The notes: generated from the letters alone by a model not told the origin. 64,000 nt of DNA from Mailhella sp. (GCA_017408905.1 JAFQTU010000030.1:1-64000), one strand, 5' to 3'. Numbered from the stretch's first letter, positions 48,920-58,321 are shown. Numbers and translations: made by a program.

Positions 48920-50185
48920 CTACTTCTCCTGCCATGCCACTTCGCCGCCGCAGAGCGTGAGCACGCACTGGGCGAAGAGGCGGTCGCCGTCGAAGGGGGT
49001 GTACTTGCCCTGCGAGAGGAACTGGGACGGGTCCACGGTCCATTCGCGGGAAAGGTCGAACACGGCGAGGTCGGCGGGCTGGCCTTCTTCCAGCGGAGAG
49101 CCGAGGCCGAAGCGCTGGCGCGGCCTTTCGGACATGAGCACCACGAGGTCTTCAAGGCTCATGCGGCCGGTCTTCACGAAATGGGTGTACATGACGGCGA
49201 AGGCCGTTTCGAGGCCCACCACGCCCATCGCGCTCTTTTCAAGGCCGCGTTCCTTGGTGTCGGCCTCGTGGGGGGCATGGTCGGTGGCGACCATGTCCAC
49301 CGTGCCGTCGAGGATGCCTTCGATAAGGGCGGCGCGGTCGTCAGCGGAGCGCAGGGGCGGGTTCATCTTCCAGCGGCCATGTTCCTGCAGGTCGGCGTCG
49401 CAGTACACGAGGTAATGCGGGCCGGTCTCGCAGGTGATGTCCACGCCCTCGGCCTTGGCGCGGCGGATGATGTCCACGCTCTCCTTGGTGGAGATATGGC
49501 AGACGTGGTACTTCACGCCGGTCTCGCGGGCCAGTTCCACGTCGCGGGCTATCTGCCCCCATTCGCTCTCGGAGCAGATGCCCCGGTGGCCGTGGGCCTT
49601 GGCGTATTCGCCGTCGTGGATATAGCCGTGCTTGAGCAGGGAATTCACTTCGCAGTGGGCCGCGATGATCTTGCCGAGGCGCTTGGCTTCGGTCATGCCG
49701 GCGCGCATCATAGCGTCGTTCTGCACGCCGCGCCCGTCGTCGGAGAAGCCGGCCACGAAGGGGGCCATGTCTTCCATATCGGAAAGCTCCACGCCCTGCT
49801 CCTTCATGGTGATGGTCCCGTAGGGAACCACGCGAATCTTCGCCGTCTCGCGGATGGCCTTGAGCTGGACTTCAAGGTGTTCCAGCGTGTCGGGCGTGGG
49901 GTTCAGGTTGGGCATGGTGCACACCGTGGTGTAGCCGCCGTGGGCCGCCGCCGCAGAGCCGGTAGCGATATTTTCCTTCTGAAGGAAGCCGGGCTCGCGG
50001 AAGTGGACGTGCACGTCCACAAGGCCGGGCACGATGCAGAGGCCCTTCATGTCGAAGTCGGCAAGGCCTTCCTCGGCGGGGATGCCGGAAGCCATGCGCT
50101 CGATGACGCCGTTGCGGATGAGCAGGTCAAGCTCTTCAAAGCCGCCGGGGCGGTAAACAGAAGCATTCCTGAGTATGCAGTCCAT
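48920..50185 (-). CDS. pyrC: dihydroorotase (class I)
   Basis: A 421-aa amidohydrolase making dihydroorotate from carbamoyl aspartate. Metal ligands appear in DVHVHFREPG (about residue 57), AAHCE and YHVCHIST, with the catalytic Asp in ATDHAPHE. The segment FSDDGRG carries Asp where other classes use a carboxylated Lys, as in several class I enzymes. It is followed by the pyrKDF cluster. A GGAG site precedes the ATG, and a hairpin sits directly upstream. Confidence 0.95.
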   Translation of the reverse strand: MDCILRNASVYRPGGFEELDLLIRNGVIERMASGIPAEEGLADFDMKGLCIVPGLVDVHVHFREPGFLQKENIATGSAAAAHGGYTTVCTMPNLNPTPDTLEHLEVQLKAIRETAKIRVVPYGTITMKEQGVELSDMEDMAPFVAGFSDDGRGVQNDAMMRAGMTEAKRLGKIIAAHCEVNSLLKHGYIHDGEYAKAHGHRGICSESEWGQIARDVELARETGVKYHVCHISTKESVDIIRRAKAEGVDITCETGPHYLVYCDADLQEHGRWKMNPPLRSADDRAALIEGILDGTVDMVATDHAPHEADTKERGLEKSAMGVVGLETAFAVMYTHFVKTGRMSLEDLVVLMSERPRQRFGLGSPLEEGQPADLAVFDLSREWTVDPSQFLSQGKYTPFDGDRLFAQCVLTLCGGEVAWQEK

Positions 50186-50202
50186 GCGTTCTCCTTGTGG
50201 GA

Positions 50203-50226
50203 AAGCCCGGTGCAGAGGCCGGGCCG
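50203..50226 (-). terminator. terminator-like hairpin between argD and pyrC
   Basis: GCCCGG and CCGGGC arms with an 8-nt loop, followed on the minus strand by TTTCCC. It ends 17 nt before the pyrC start and just after argD. Confidence 0.6.
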
Positions 50227-50231
50227 TCGTT

Positions 50232-51437
50232 TTACGCGATAGAGCGGAGCACGTCTTCGAGAGTCTCGGTAAAGGCTTCGAGGTCGGCTTCGGGGATATT
50301 GAGCGGGGGCAGGAGGCGGAGCGTCTTGCCGTAGGCGAGGTTCAGGATGAAGCCGCGCTCCATGAGCGTGCTCCACACCTTGCGGCACTTCTCGGGCTCG
50401 AGGGCCAGTTCCACGCCGATGATGAGGCCGAGGCCGCGCACGTCGCTGATAGTGCCGGGCAGGCGCTCGCCCAGTTCGCGGAAGCGGGCGCGGGCGCGTT
50501 CGCCCACTTCGGCCGCGCGTTCCACAAGGCGGTCGCGTTCCATGATCTCCAGCACTTTGAGGCCCACGGCAGTCACAAGGGCGCCGCCGCCGAAGGTGGT
50601 GGCATGGCTGCCGTAGTCGAAGCCCTGCGCCACTTCCTCGGTGGCATGGAGCGCGCCGAGGGGCAGGCCGTTGGCCATAGCCTTGGCACTGGTGAAGACA
50701 TCGGGCTTGAGGCCGAAATTCTGGTAGCCCCACCACTTGCCGCTGCGACCCATGCCCGCCTGCACTTCGTCGCACATGAGCAGTACGCCCTTGTCGCGGC
50801 AGAGCTGGGTCACGCCGTCGGCGTATTCCTGCGAGATGGGGAACACACCGCCTTCGCCCTGGATGGACTCGAAGAGAACGGCGGCCGTGGTCGGCTTGAT
50901 GGCGCGTTCGAGGGCGTCAAGGTCGCCCCACTTCACGCGGCCGAAGCCGGGCGTCTCGGGCTCGAAGCCTTCGGTATGCTTGCCCGTGGCGGCAAGGGTG
51001 GCGAGGGTGCGGCCGTGGAAGCAGTTCTCGAGTGTGATGACTTCCCACGCGTCGCGGCCCTTGACCGCGCGCTGGTAGCGGCGAGCCATCTTGATGGCGG
51101 CCTCGTTGCTCTCCGCGCCGGAATTGCAGAAGAACACGCGGGAGGCGTGGCTGGTGGAAAGGAGCTTTTCGGCGTAGTCGAGCTGTTCTTCCTGATAGAA
51201 GAGGTTGCTCACATGAACGAGCTTTCGGGCCTGTTCGGCCATGACTTCGGCAATTTCCTCATTGCCGTGGCCCACGCCGATGACGGCGATGCCGGAGAGC
51301 AGGTCAATATATTCCTTTCCGTCCACGTCCCAGAGGCGCGAGCCCTTGCCGCGCACGATGCTCAGGGGGTAGCGGGAATAGGTGCGGCACATCAGCGCCT
51401 GTTCGCGCTGTTTCAGTCTTTCGAAAGCTTCACTCAT
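50232..51437 (-). CDS. argD: acetylornithine aminotransferase
   Basis: A 401-aa class III PLP aminotransferase of the ArgD group. It has RGKGSRLWDVDGKEYIDLLSG, SNLFYQ, FFCNSGAESNEAAIK, CFHGRTLATL, LLMCDEVQAGMGR and TSAKAMANGLPLGA with the PLP lysine. It uses glutamate to form N-acetylornithine in arginine synthesis and may also act on succinyldiaminopimelate. ATG 51437 was chosen because the family begins near FERLKQRE; the upstream extension is unconserved. Confidence 0.92.
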   Translation of the reverse strand: MSEAFERLKQREQALMCRTYSRYPLSIVRGKGSRLWDVDGKEYIDLLSGIAVIGVGHGNEEIAEVMAEQARKLVHVSNLFYQEEQLDYAEKLLSTSHASRVFFCNSGAESNEAAIKMARRYQRAVKGRDAWEVITLENCFHGRTLATLAATGKHTEGFEPETPGFGRVKWGDLDALERAIKPTTAAVLFESIQGEGGVFPISQEYADGVTQLCRDKGVLLMCDEVQAGMGRSGKWWGYQNFGLKPDVFTSAKAMANGLPLGALHATEEVAQGFDYGSHATTFGGGALVTAVGLKVLEIMERDRLVERAAEVGERARARFRELGERLPGTISDVRGLGLIIGVELALEPEKCRKVWSTLMERGFILNLAYGKTLRLLPPLNIPEADLEAFTETLEDVLRSIA

Positions 51438-51626
51438 CGTTAAAAATCCTGTGTTTGAATACGCGGCGCAGCGTCTTTCGCCGCCGTCCTGCGGCCAGAC
51501 GGGCACGCCTTCGCCCCCATCTGCGCACAGAACGATTTAACATATACTATTAATAAACCAGAGCCAAGTATGAACATAGCCGCATCGGGGATTGCTTTTT
51601 ATGCCGGAGGGGATAAATTTTCGTGC

Positions 51627-52256
51627 ATGACCAACGCATTCACTATCTTACGTCCCCTTGTCCTCGCGTCCGGCTCTCCGCGCCGCCGCGCTTTCCTTGA
51701 AGGCATGGGCATTCCCTTCGAGGTCCTGCCCGCCGACTGCCCCGAACCCCGCCCCCTCCCAGGCGAAGATCCGCGCGAATACACCAACCGCTGTGCCGAA
51801 GCCAAGGCCCGGCATGTGCTCGCCTCCCTTGCCCATCGCGGCGACAGCCCGGCCGTGCTCTCGGCCGACACCACCGTCATCATCCGTGACGAGCACGGTT
51901 CCGACATCCTCGGCAAGCCCCGCGACAAGGCCGAAGCCGTGGCCATGCTTTCGCGCCTTTCGGGCCGTACGCATCAGGTGGTCACAGCCTGCTGCCTCGC
52001 CATGGACGGCCATGTGGAACGCTTCGACGACGTGACCGACGTGACCTTCGCCGCGTGGCCGCGCCCGCTCATCGAAGCCTATGCCGACAGCGGCGACCCG
52101 CTGGACAAGGCCGGAGCCTACGGCATCCAGGAAGGCGGTGCCTTCATGGTGCAGAGCATACGCGGTTCGTGGTCCACGGTGGTAGGCCTTCCGCTGGATA
52201 TCGTGCTGGAGCGCCTGCTGGCCGCCAAGGTGCTGAAACTGAACGAAAAACGCTGA
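51627..52256 (+). CDS. maf: Maf-family nucleotide pyrophosphatase
   Basis: A 209-aa protein with LVLASGSPRRRAFLEGMG at the N-terminus, SADTTVII and DKAGAYGIQEGGA toward the end, all Maf signatures. Maf proteins hydrolyse non-canonical or modified NTPs and are linked to septum formation. The nearest strong ribosome site (GGAGGGG) is about 15 nt upstream of the ATG, so the start is slightly uncertain. thiM starts 10 nt later. Confidence 0.93.
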   Translation: MTNAFTILRPLVLASGSPRRRAFLEGMGIPFEVLPADCPEPRPLPGEDPREYTNRCAEAKARHVLASLAHRGDSPAVLSADTTVIIRDEHGSDILGKPRDKAEAVAMLSRLSGRTHQVVTACCLAMDGHVERFDDVTDVTFAAWPRPLIEAYADSGDPLDKAGAYGIQEGGAFMVQSIRGSWSTVVGLPLDIVLERLLAAKVLKLNEKR

Positions 52257-52266
52257 GGGCCGCACG

Positions 52267-53097
52267 ATGAAGGAAGAGATCATCCGCGCTATCGAACGAG
52301 TTTACGCCACTTCTCCGCTGGTCCACAGCATCACCAATTACGTGGTGATGAACGTTACGGCCAACGCCCTTCTCGCGGCCCACGCCTCGCCGCTCATGGC
52401 CCACGCGCCCGAGGAGCTGGACGACCTCACGGACATCGACTCCGCCCTCGTCCTCAATATCGGCACGCTGGACGCCCCGTGGCTGGAAAGCATGGAACTG
52501 GCCGGAAAGCTCATGCGCGCCAAGGGCAAACCCGTCGTGCTCGACCCCGTGGGAGCCGGAGCTTCGCGCCTGCGCACCGAAGCCTCCCTCCGCCTTCTGG
52601 ACATGGTGCGCCCGCAGATCGTGCGCGGCAACGCTTCCGAGATCATGGCCCTCGCCGCCGAGATACGCAGGGCCGAACACCTGCCCTCCCCTGCGGATTC
52701 CCCCAGCACCAAGGGCGTGGACAGCCTGAACGACAGCCGCGAGGCCGTGGATTCCGCCCGCCTCCTTGCCGAACGCTTCGCCTGCGTGGTGAGCATCAGC
52801 GGCGAGCGGGACTTCATCACGGACGGGGAAAGGACGCTCATGGTAGAAGGCGGCTCTTCCCTCATGCCGCTGGTCACGGGCATGGGCTGTTCGGCCTCCG
52901 CCGTCACCGGTGCGTACGCCGCCTGCGCCGCCCCGCTCATTGCCGCGGCCGCCGCTATGGCGGTCTTCGCCTCGGCCGGGGCCAGAGCCGCCGAGAAGGC
53001 CTCCGGCCCGGGAAGCTTCCTGCCCCACTTCCTCGACGCGCTCTACACCGTGGATGCGCATGACGCCGCAGACAGGGTACGGGAATCCAGCATCTGA
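52267..53097 (+). CDS. thiM: hydroxyethylthiazole kinase
   Basis: A 276-aa ribokinase-like enzyme salvaging the thiazole moiety of thiamine. It shows VHSITNYVVMN at the N-terminus, VLDPVGAGASRLR, RGNASEIMAL and VTGMGCSASAVTGA containing the catalytic Cys/Asp region. No other thi gene and no TPP riboswitch is near. It follows maf closely. Length is normal. Confidence 0.94.
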   Translation: MKEEIIRAIERVYATSPLVHSITNYVVMNVTANALLAAHASPLMAHAPEELDDLTDIDSALVLNIGTLDAPWLESMELAGKLMRAKGKPVVLDPVGAGASRLRTEASLRLLDMVRPQIVRGNASEIMALAAEIRRAEHLPSPADSPSTKGVDSLNDSREAVDSARLLAERFACVVSISGERDFITDGERTLMVEGGSSLMPLVTGMGCSASAVTGAYAACAAPLIAAAAAMAVFASAGARAAEKASGPGSFLPHFLDALYTVDAHDAADRVRESSI

Positions 53098-53350
53098 CGC
53101 TTTCCGCACTGGAAAAATCCATCTTCCGCTTCTTGCAGTGCCATGACGGATCAGCTCTGAGCGTTTTTTCTGCATCTGTTTCTTTTATAGTAGCGAAGAA
53201 AAGGACACATCATAGTTCAGAAAAGCAGAAAAAGGCAAAGAAGCATCCGCGACAGCCTTCCTAAGGCAAAGGAAGAATGGCTGAACCTCTTCCGCCCCTC
53301 TACCGCAGGAGACAAAGAAAAAACAAAGGAAACAGTTTGTAAGAAAAAAC
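53098..53350. other. intergenic region before the TRAP operon
   Basis: No gene seen. It is A+T-rich, and the promoter at 53351 lies at its end. The remainder carries only short open frames without ribosome sites. Confidence 0.5.
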
Positions 53351-53379
53351 TTGCCTATACTTCCTTTTTGTTCTATTCT
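53351..53379 (+). promoter_or_regulatory. sigma-70-type promoter of the TRAP operon
   Basis: TTGCCT (53351-53356) is followed after 17 nt by TATTCT (53374-53379), 51 nt before the dctP ATG. Confidence 0.6.
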
Positions 53380-53430
53380 GCACAAAGCATTAGGTATAGA
53401 CCTTTGTTTGAAATTTTAAGGAGGTTTTTT

Positions 53431-54543
53431 ATGAAAAAGCTCGCAGCTATCGCAGCCGCCGCAGCCGTTCTGGGCCTTGGTTCCAATGCTATGGCCGCCC
53501 AGTACGAACTGAAGATTCAGGCCGCTCAGGGCAGCTCCAGCATCTACACTCAGGTGCTCGAACGCCTTGGCGACCGTATCGAAAAGCTCTCTCAGGGCCA
53601 GATTTCCGTGGAAATCCTTCCTGAAGGCGCTGTGGTGAAGGCCGGCGGCATCCTCGATGCCGTGAACAAGGGCCTCATCAACGGCGGTCAGGCCTGGACC
53701 CACTACTGGTCCGGCAAGCACCCCGCTGGCGTTCTTTTCGCCGCCCCCACCGCCGGCCTCGGCATGGGCCTCGACCAGGACTCCGTGATGGCCTGGATCC
53801 TTGAAGGCGAAGGCGGCAAACTGCTCGATGAATACTATCAGCAGGTCCTCAAGATGGACATCAAGCCCTACCTCGCCATGCCCATGGGCCCCGAGCCCTT
53901 CGGCTGGTTCAAGCAGAGCTACAAGTCCCTTGACGAGATCCGCAAGGTCAAGTTCCGTTCGCCTCCCGGCGTGCCCGCCCTGTCCTTCCAGGAACTCGGC
54001 ATGAAGACCGTGGCCATGCCCGGCCCCGACATCATCCCCGCCGCCCAGCGCGGTGTTATCGACGCCGCTGAATGGATCAGCCCCGCCGACGACGCCATTC
54101 TCGGTTTCCAAGAAATCTGGAAGCACTTCTATCTGCAGGGCCTGCATCAGGTTATCTCCATTGCTGATATCATCATCAACAAGACCTGGTACGACAGCCT
54201 TCCCCAGCATCTGCAGTACGTGATCGACGAATCCATGAAGGCCTGCGTGACCGACATGAAGTTCTACAACGTGTCCGCCAACTCCATGGCTCTGAAGAAG
54301 CTGGTGCAGGAACAGGGCGTTATCATCGAAGAAACTCCCACCGACTACGTTGCCGCCTACATGGCCGCCGCTAAGAAGGTGAACGACCGCTTCGCCAAGG
54401 ATCCCTTCTACGCCAAGGTGTACAAGTCCCTTCAGGACTGGGCTCACCTCACCGTGCCTTACCAGAAGCGCTGCAACGGCATCTACTACAACATGGGTCA
54501 GGCCGCCATGGACGCCGGTGTGATCACCGACTACCAGAAGTAA
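53431..54543 (+). CDS. dctP: TRAP transporter substrate-binding protein (DctP family)
   Basis: A 370-aa periplasmic binding protein with a signal peptide ending in AMA-AQ near residue 23. The TRAP signature follows, with GP-x2-FGWF around residue 155 and the conserved Arg segment KVKFRSPPG that binds the substrate carboxylate. The length and GWF motif are close to TakP-type proteins for 2-oxo or hydroxy acids, but the ligand is not readable. AGGAGG precedes ATG. A terminator-like hairpin separates it from dctQ. Confidence 0.92.
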   Translation: MKKLAAIAAAAAVLGLGSNAMAAQYELKIQAAQGSSSIYTQVLERLGDRIEKLSQGQISVEILPEGAVVKAGGILDAVNKGLINGGQAWTHYWSGKHPAGVLFAAPTAGLGMGLDQDSVMAWILEGEGGKLLDEYYQQVLKMDIKPYLAMPMGPEPFGWFKQSYKSLDEIRKVKFRSPPGVPALSFQELGMKTVAMPGPDIIPAAQRGVIDAAEWISPADDAILGFQEIWKHFYLQGLHQVISIADIIINKTWYDSLPQHLQYVIDESMKACVTDMKFYNVSANSMALKKLVQEQGVIIEETPTDYVAAYMAAAKKVNDRFAKDPFYAKVYKSLQDWAHLTVPYQKRCNGIYYNMGQAAMDAGVITDYQK

Positions 54544-54566
54544 TCTGACTTAAAACCGGTTTCTCT

Positions 54567-54605
54567 GGAGGAGGAAGAAGGTTTCTTCCTCCTCCTTTTC
54601 CTTTC
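54567..54605 (+). terminator. intercistronic terminator/attenuator between dctP and dctQ
   Basis: GGAGGAGGAAGAA, loop GGT, TTCTTCCTCCTCC then TTTTCCTTTC. A 13-bp stem, likely partial termination that keeps the binding protein more abundant than the membrane subunits. Confidence 0.85.
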
Positions 54606-54677
54606 TTCCTGCGTGCAGAAACCGAGTGCCGCACCCACGAAAGGAAGCCTGCCTTAACTCCTCAAGGAGTGGATTCA

Positions 54678-55286
54678 ATGGAACACAACGAAGCTCTTGA
54701 ACGCGCAATGGCAACGGTTCCCGCCTCTGCCCTGCGCACCATCAATGCGCTTGACGGCCTGAGCGTATTCACGGGCAAAGCCGTTTCGTGGCTTTACATC
54801 CCGATGGTGGCCGCTCTCGTCTTCGAAGTGGTGATGCGCTACGCCTTCCATGCCCCGACCATCTGGTCCATGGACGTGGCCGTTACCCTTTACGCCATCA
54901 ACTTCATGATCAGCTCTCCCTACTGCCTGCAGTCGGGCGGCCATATCCGCATGGACTTCTTCTACAACAACTGGTCTGTGCGCCGTAAGGCCACTATGGA
55001 CCTGATCATGTACATCCTTTTCTATTTCCCTGTCCACGTCGTGTTCCTGTACGTGGGCTTTGAATTCTTCTGGGAATCCTTCACTACCGGCGAACGCTCC
55101 ATCATGAGCCCGTGGATGCCCCTGCTGTGGCCCATGAAGATCGCCATCCCGATCAGCCTTGTCATCATGCTGACGCAGGGCGTTTCCGAAGTCATCAAGT
55201 GCTGGTTCCGCAGAAAGACCGGCGAAAACCTCTGGAGCACCGAAGAAGTTCTTGAGGATGAAACTACTCAGGTTGCGGGGAACTGA
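54678..55286 (+). CDS. dctQ: TRAP transporter small permease (DctQ)
   Basis: A 202-aa membrane protein with four transmembrane helices and the DctQ blocks FEVVMRYAFHAPTIW and GGHIRMDFFY. It pairs with DctM to import organic acids with Na+. AAGGAG precedes ATG 54678; an in-frame GTG three codons earlier is unlikely. dctM starts 2 nt after its stop. Confidence 0.92.
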   Translation: MEHNEALERAMATVPASALRTINALDGLSVFTGKAVSWLYIPMVAALVFEVVMRYAFHAPTIWSMDVAVTLYAINFMISSPYCLQSGGHIRMDFFYNNWSVRRKATMDLIMYILFYFPVHVVFLYVGFEFFWESFTTGERSIMSPWMPLLWPMKIAIPISLVIMLTQGVSEVIKCWFRRKTGENLWSTEEVLEDETTQVAGN

Positions 55287-55288
55287 TT

Positions 55289-56614
55289 ATGGAAATATCC
55301 TATAACGAACTTCTCGGCCTGATTTCCCTCGGTGCTATGTTCCTGCTGTTCTGCACCGGCTTCCCCATTTCCTTCATCATGATCTTCAGCGGCCTGCTGT
55401 TCGGCTACCTCGGCTTCGGCAAAGTGGTGTTCATGCTGCTTACCCTGCAGTTCGACCAGCTTATGACCGACTCCGTGATGGGCGCTATCCCGCCGTTCCT
55501 CCTCATGGGCTACCTATTGGAGAACGCAGGCCTGATGGACAGGCTGTTCCGCTCCATCCAGATGCTGCTCTGCCGCCTGCCCGGCTCCCTGTACGCCGCC
55601 GTCATCGGTACCGGCACCATCTTCGCCGCGGCCACCGGCATCGTGGGTTCTTCCGTGAACCTGCTCTGCGTCATGGCTGAACCCGGCATGCGCCGCTCCG
55701 GCTACAACGTGCGCATGGGCGCTGGTGCCATCGCCGCCGCCGGTACTCTGGGCATCCTCATTCCCCCGAGCGTCATGCTCGTGGTCATGGGCCCCATCAT
55801 GGGCGTGCCGATCACCGACCTGTTTGCCGCGGCCATCATCCCCGGCCTGCTGCTCGCCGGCATCTACATCGCCTATTCCCTCATCCGCTGCGCCATCCAG
55901 CCTGAAATGGGCCCGCCCCTTCCCCGTGATATGTGGCCCACCAGCATCGGTGCCGCCCTGTGGGACATGGTGGTCGGCGTTCTGCCCCTGATGATCCTCA
56001 TCTTCTCCACGCTGGGCTGCATCCTCATGGGTATCGCCACGCCTACCGAAGCGGCCTCCTGCGGCGCTCTCGGTTCCCTGCTTCTGGTCATCGGCTACCG
56101 CCGCTTCACCTGGACAGGCCTGAAGGAAGCCCTGTTCAAGACCACCAAGCTCGGCGCCATGATCCTTATCATGATCGCGTCCTGCAACTTCTTCGGTGCG
56201 GTGTTCTCCCGCCTTGGCAGTGCGGCCTGGCTGTCCCGCTTCCTGCTGTCCATGGACATTCCTCCCATGGCCATGCTGGCCCTCATCATGATCATCATCT
56301 TCTTCCTTGGCTGGGCCATGGAATGGATCCCGATCGTGCTGATCTTCCTGCCGCTCATGCTTCCCACCATCGAAGCCATGCAGTTCGACAAGCTGTGGTT
56401 CTGCCTCGTCATCGCCGTGACCCTGCAGACCTCGTGGCTGTCGCCGCCTGTGGCCTTGTCGGCGTACTTCATCAAGGGCTCCATCCCTCACTGGAAGCTC
56501 ATCGACATCTACAAGGGTATGTTCCAGTATATCGGCTGTCAGGTCGTGGGCATCATCCTCATCATCGCCTTCCCGGCTATCGTGACCTGGCTCCCCATGT
56601 ACATGAAGCAATAG
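55289..56614 (+). CDS. dctM: TRAP transporter large permease (DctM)
   Basis: A 441-aa membrane protein with about 12 hydrophobic segments. It shows FCTGFPISFIM, LMGYLLENAGLMDRLF, GTLGILIPPSVMLVVMG and ATPTEAASCGALGSLL, all DctM signatures of the ion-coupled large subunit. Translationally close to dctQ. Length is normal. A terminator follows. Confidence 0.96.
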   Translation: MEISYNELLGLISLGAMFLLFCTGFPISFIMIFSGLLFGYLGFGKVVFMLLTLQFDQLMTDSVMGAIPPFLLMGYLLENAGLMDRLFRSIQMLLCRLPGSLYAAVIGTGTIFAAATGIVGSSVNLLCVMAEPGMRRSGYNVRMGAGAIAAAGTLGILIPPSVMLVVMGPIMGVPITDLFAAAIIPGLLLAGIYIAYSLIRCAIQPEMGPPLPRDMWPTSIGAALWDMVVGVLPLMILIFSTLGCILMGIATPTEAASCGALGSLLLVIGYRRFTWTGLKEALFKTTKLGAMILIMIASCNFFGAVFSRLGSAAWLSRFLLSMDIPPMAMLALIMIIIFFLGWAMEWIPIVLIFLPLMLPTIEAMQFDKLWFCLVIAVTLQTSWLSPPVALSAYFIKGSIPHWKLIDIYKGMFQYIGCQVVGIILIIAFPAIVTWLPMYMKQ

Positions 56615-56660
56615 CGCTGAACTGCCCGCCTTTCTCTGAAAGAGCGGCCTGAAGAAACAA

Positions 56661-56694
56661 GCCCCGCTGGAGGACATCCTCTGGCGGGGCTTTT
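56661..56694. terminator. intrinsic terminator between dctM and MATE gene
   Basis: GCCCCGC and GCGGGGC arms around a 16-nt loop, then TTTT on the plus strand. The minus strand reads CTTGTTT, so it may also serve the convergent MATE gene. Confidence 0.85.
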
Positions 56695-56736
56695 CGCATG
56701 GCTTGCGGCTCTGTTTTTCGAAGGAAGCGCCATGCC

Positions 56737-58143
56737 TCACATGGGCTTCGGCTTGAAGAAATCCGGCGGGGGCGTACATTCCGGGTCGCCCTTCTGGCAG
56801 TCGTTGTCTTCGGCGCGGAGCGTGAGGAAGAGAAGCGCGGCCGCCACCACGAAGCCCATGAAGTCCGAGAAGGGGATGCTCCACCACACGCCGTCCAGCC
56901 CCCAGAACAGGGGGAAGACGAGCAGGGCCGGAACAAGGCATATCATCTGGCGTGTGGTGGACATGAGGCTGGCCAGCTTGGCCATGCCGATGGCCTGGAA
57001 ATACGTGCCGGTGATGATGCCGGGGCCGACGAAGATGAACATACTGCCGCTTATCATCATGGCGCGGGTGGTTATCTCCACAAGCGGCTCATGGTCGGTG
57101 AACATGAGCACCATGAACCTCGGGCAGAGCAGGAAGCACAGCATACCCGCAAGGGCTATGCTCGTACCGGCCGCCATGCCGTACCACAGGGCCTTGCGCA
57201 CGCGCACCTTGTCCCTTGCGCCGAAATTGAAGCCGATGATGGGCTGCATGCCCTGACCAAGGCCGATGAGCCCCAGCGCGAAGAGCATGAGCAGGCGGTT
57301 CACGATGCCGAAAGCGCCGATGGCAAGGTCGCCCCCGTTCTCCATGAGGGCCCGGTTGATAAGGATGACCACGATGCAGGCGCAGAAGTTGATGAGGAAG
57401 GGGGCCATGCCGATGGCCACGATGTCCTTCACGCAGGAAGAGGCAAGCCGCCAGATGCCGCGCCGGAAGCGCACCAGCGTGCCCGGCCTCAGGAAATGCA
57501 CGATGAGCCATACCAGCGAGATGAGCTGGCCCGAAACCACCGCCAGCGCCGCGCCTTCCATGCCCCAGCCCCATTCGTAGATGAACAGCGGCGAGAACAC
57601 CACGATGCCGAGCGTGGTCATAAGGGCCGTCGTCATGGCGGTTTTCGGGTAGCCCGTGGCGCGGGTGAAGAAATTCAGCCCGATCATGATGAAGACGATG
57701 GGCGAGGTCACGAGCAGGGGGAACATGTATTCCCGGGCGTAATCCAGCGTTTCCCCGCTCGCCCCGAAGAAGATGAGCATGGGGTCGAGCACGGCCCAGA
57801 AGGCGAAGCTGAACACCACGCTCACGATGATTTCAAGAAGCACGGAATGGCCGAGGATGCGGTGCGCCTTGGCAATGTCCTTCTTGCCAAGCTCGATGGA
57901 GCACAGGGTCGCACAGCCTACGGCGATGAGCTGGCTGAAGGCGACGAGCAGGTTGATGACCGGGAAGGTGACGGCCATTGCGGCCAGTGCCAGCGGCCCT
58001 ACGCCATGCCCGATGTAGATGCTGGATATGATCTGGTTCAGCGCCACGATGACCATGCCCAGTATGGCAGGGATGGAAAAGGAGATGAGAAGGCGGCCTA
58101 TGCTCTTCGTTCCCATCACGTTGGCTTTGGCGGCATTGTCCAT
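56737..58143 (-). CDS. MATE-family efflux transporter
   Basis: A 468-aa membrane protein with 12 transmembrane segments and the MATE repeat. It shows SIPAILGMVIVALNQIISS, then LLVAFSQLIAVGCATLCS near residue 70 and ALGLIGLGQGMQPIIGFNFGA near 275. It exports cationic compounds or drugs with Na+ or H+. ATG 58143 was chosen for the GGGGGA site and the conserved N-terminus. The C-terminal tail after residue 445 is charged and Pro-rich. No regulator is next to it. Confidence 0.92.
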   Translation of the reverse strand: MDNAAKANVMGTKSIGRLLISFSIPAILGMVIVALNQIISSIYIGHGVGPLALAAMAVTFPVINLLVAFSQLIAVGCATLCSIELGKKDIAKAHRILGHSVLLEIIVSVVFSFAFWAVLDPMLIFFGASGETLDYAREYMFPLLVTSPIVFIMIGLNFFTRATGYPKTAMTTALMTTLGIVVFSPLFIYEWGWGMEGAALAVVSGQLISLVWLIVHFLRPGTLVRFRRGIWRLASSCVKDIVAIGMAPFLINFCACIVVILINRALMENGGDLAIGAFGIVNRLLMLFALGLIGLGQGMQPIIGFNFGARDKVRVRKALWYGMAAGTSIALAGMLCFLLCPRFMVLMFTDHEPLVEITTRAMMISGSMFIFVGPGIITGTYFQAIGMAKLASLMSTTRQMICLVPALLVFPLFWGLDGVWWSIPFSDFMGFVVAAALLFLTLRAEDNDCQKGDPECTPPPDFFKPKPM

Positions 58144-58292
58144 ACTTGTCCCCCGGGCGGCCTGTCTGCCGCTATTCCCCGGAAATATAGCGCGGGCACT
58201 GGATTTTTTCAACGCAGGGAACGCAGGGCCGAGGCCGGAAAATGGCAGTCCCGCCTTACACGGAACGCCGCGCTCCCTACGGAAAAGCCTCT
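58144..58292. other. divergent region between the MATE gene and the Tol operon
   Basis: No gene seen. It includes the leader of the minus-strand MATE gene; the plus-strand promoter at 58293 lies at its right end. Between that promoter and tolQ is a GC-rich leader of about 135 nt without a clear gene. Confidence 0.5.
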
Positions 58293-58321
58293 TTGACGGG
58301 CAGGAGGAAAAACGGTACATT
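58293..58321 (+). promoter_or_regulatory. sigma-70-type promoter of the tol operon
   Basis: TTGACG (58293-58298) is followed after 17 nt by TACATT (58316-58321), well spaced and upstream of tolQ by about 135 nt. Confidence 0.65.

Noticed and set aside
52257-52266. TPP riboswitch for thiM
   Set aside because: Only 10 nt separate maf and thiM, and no thi-box-like sequence was seen upstream of maf.
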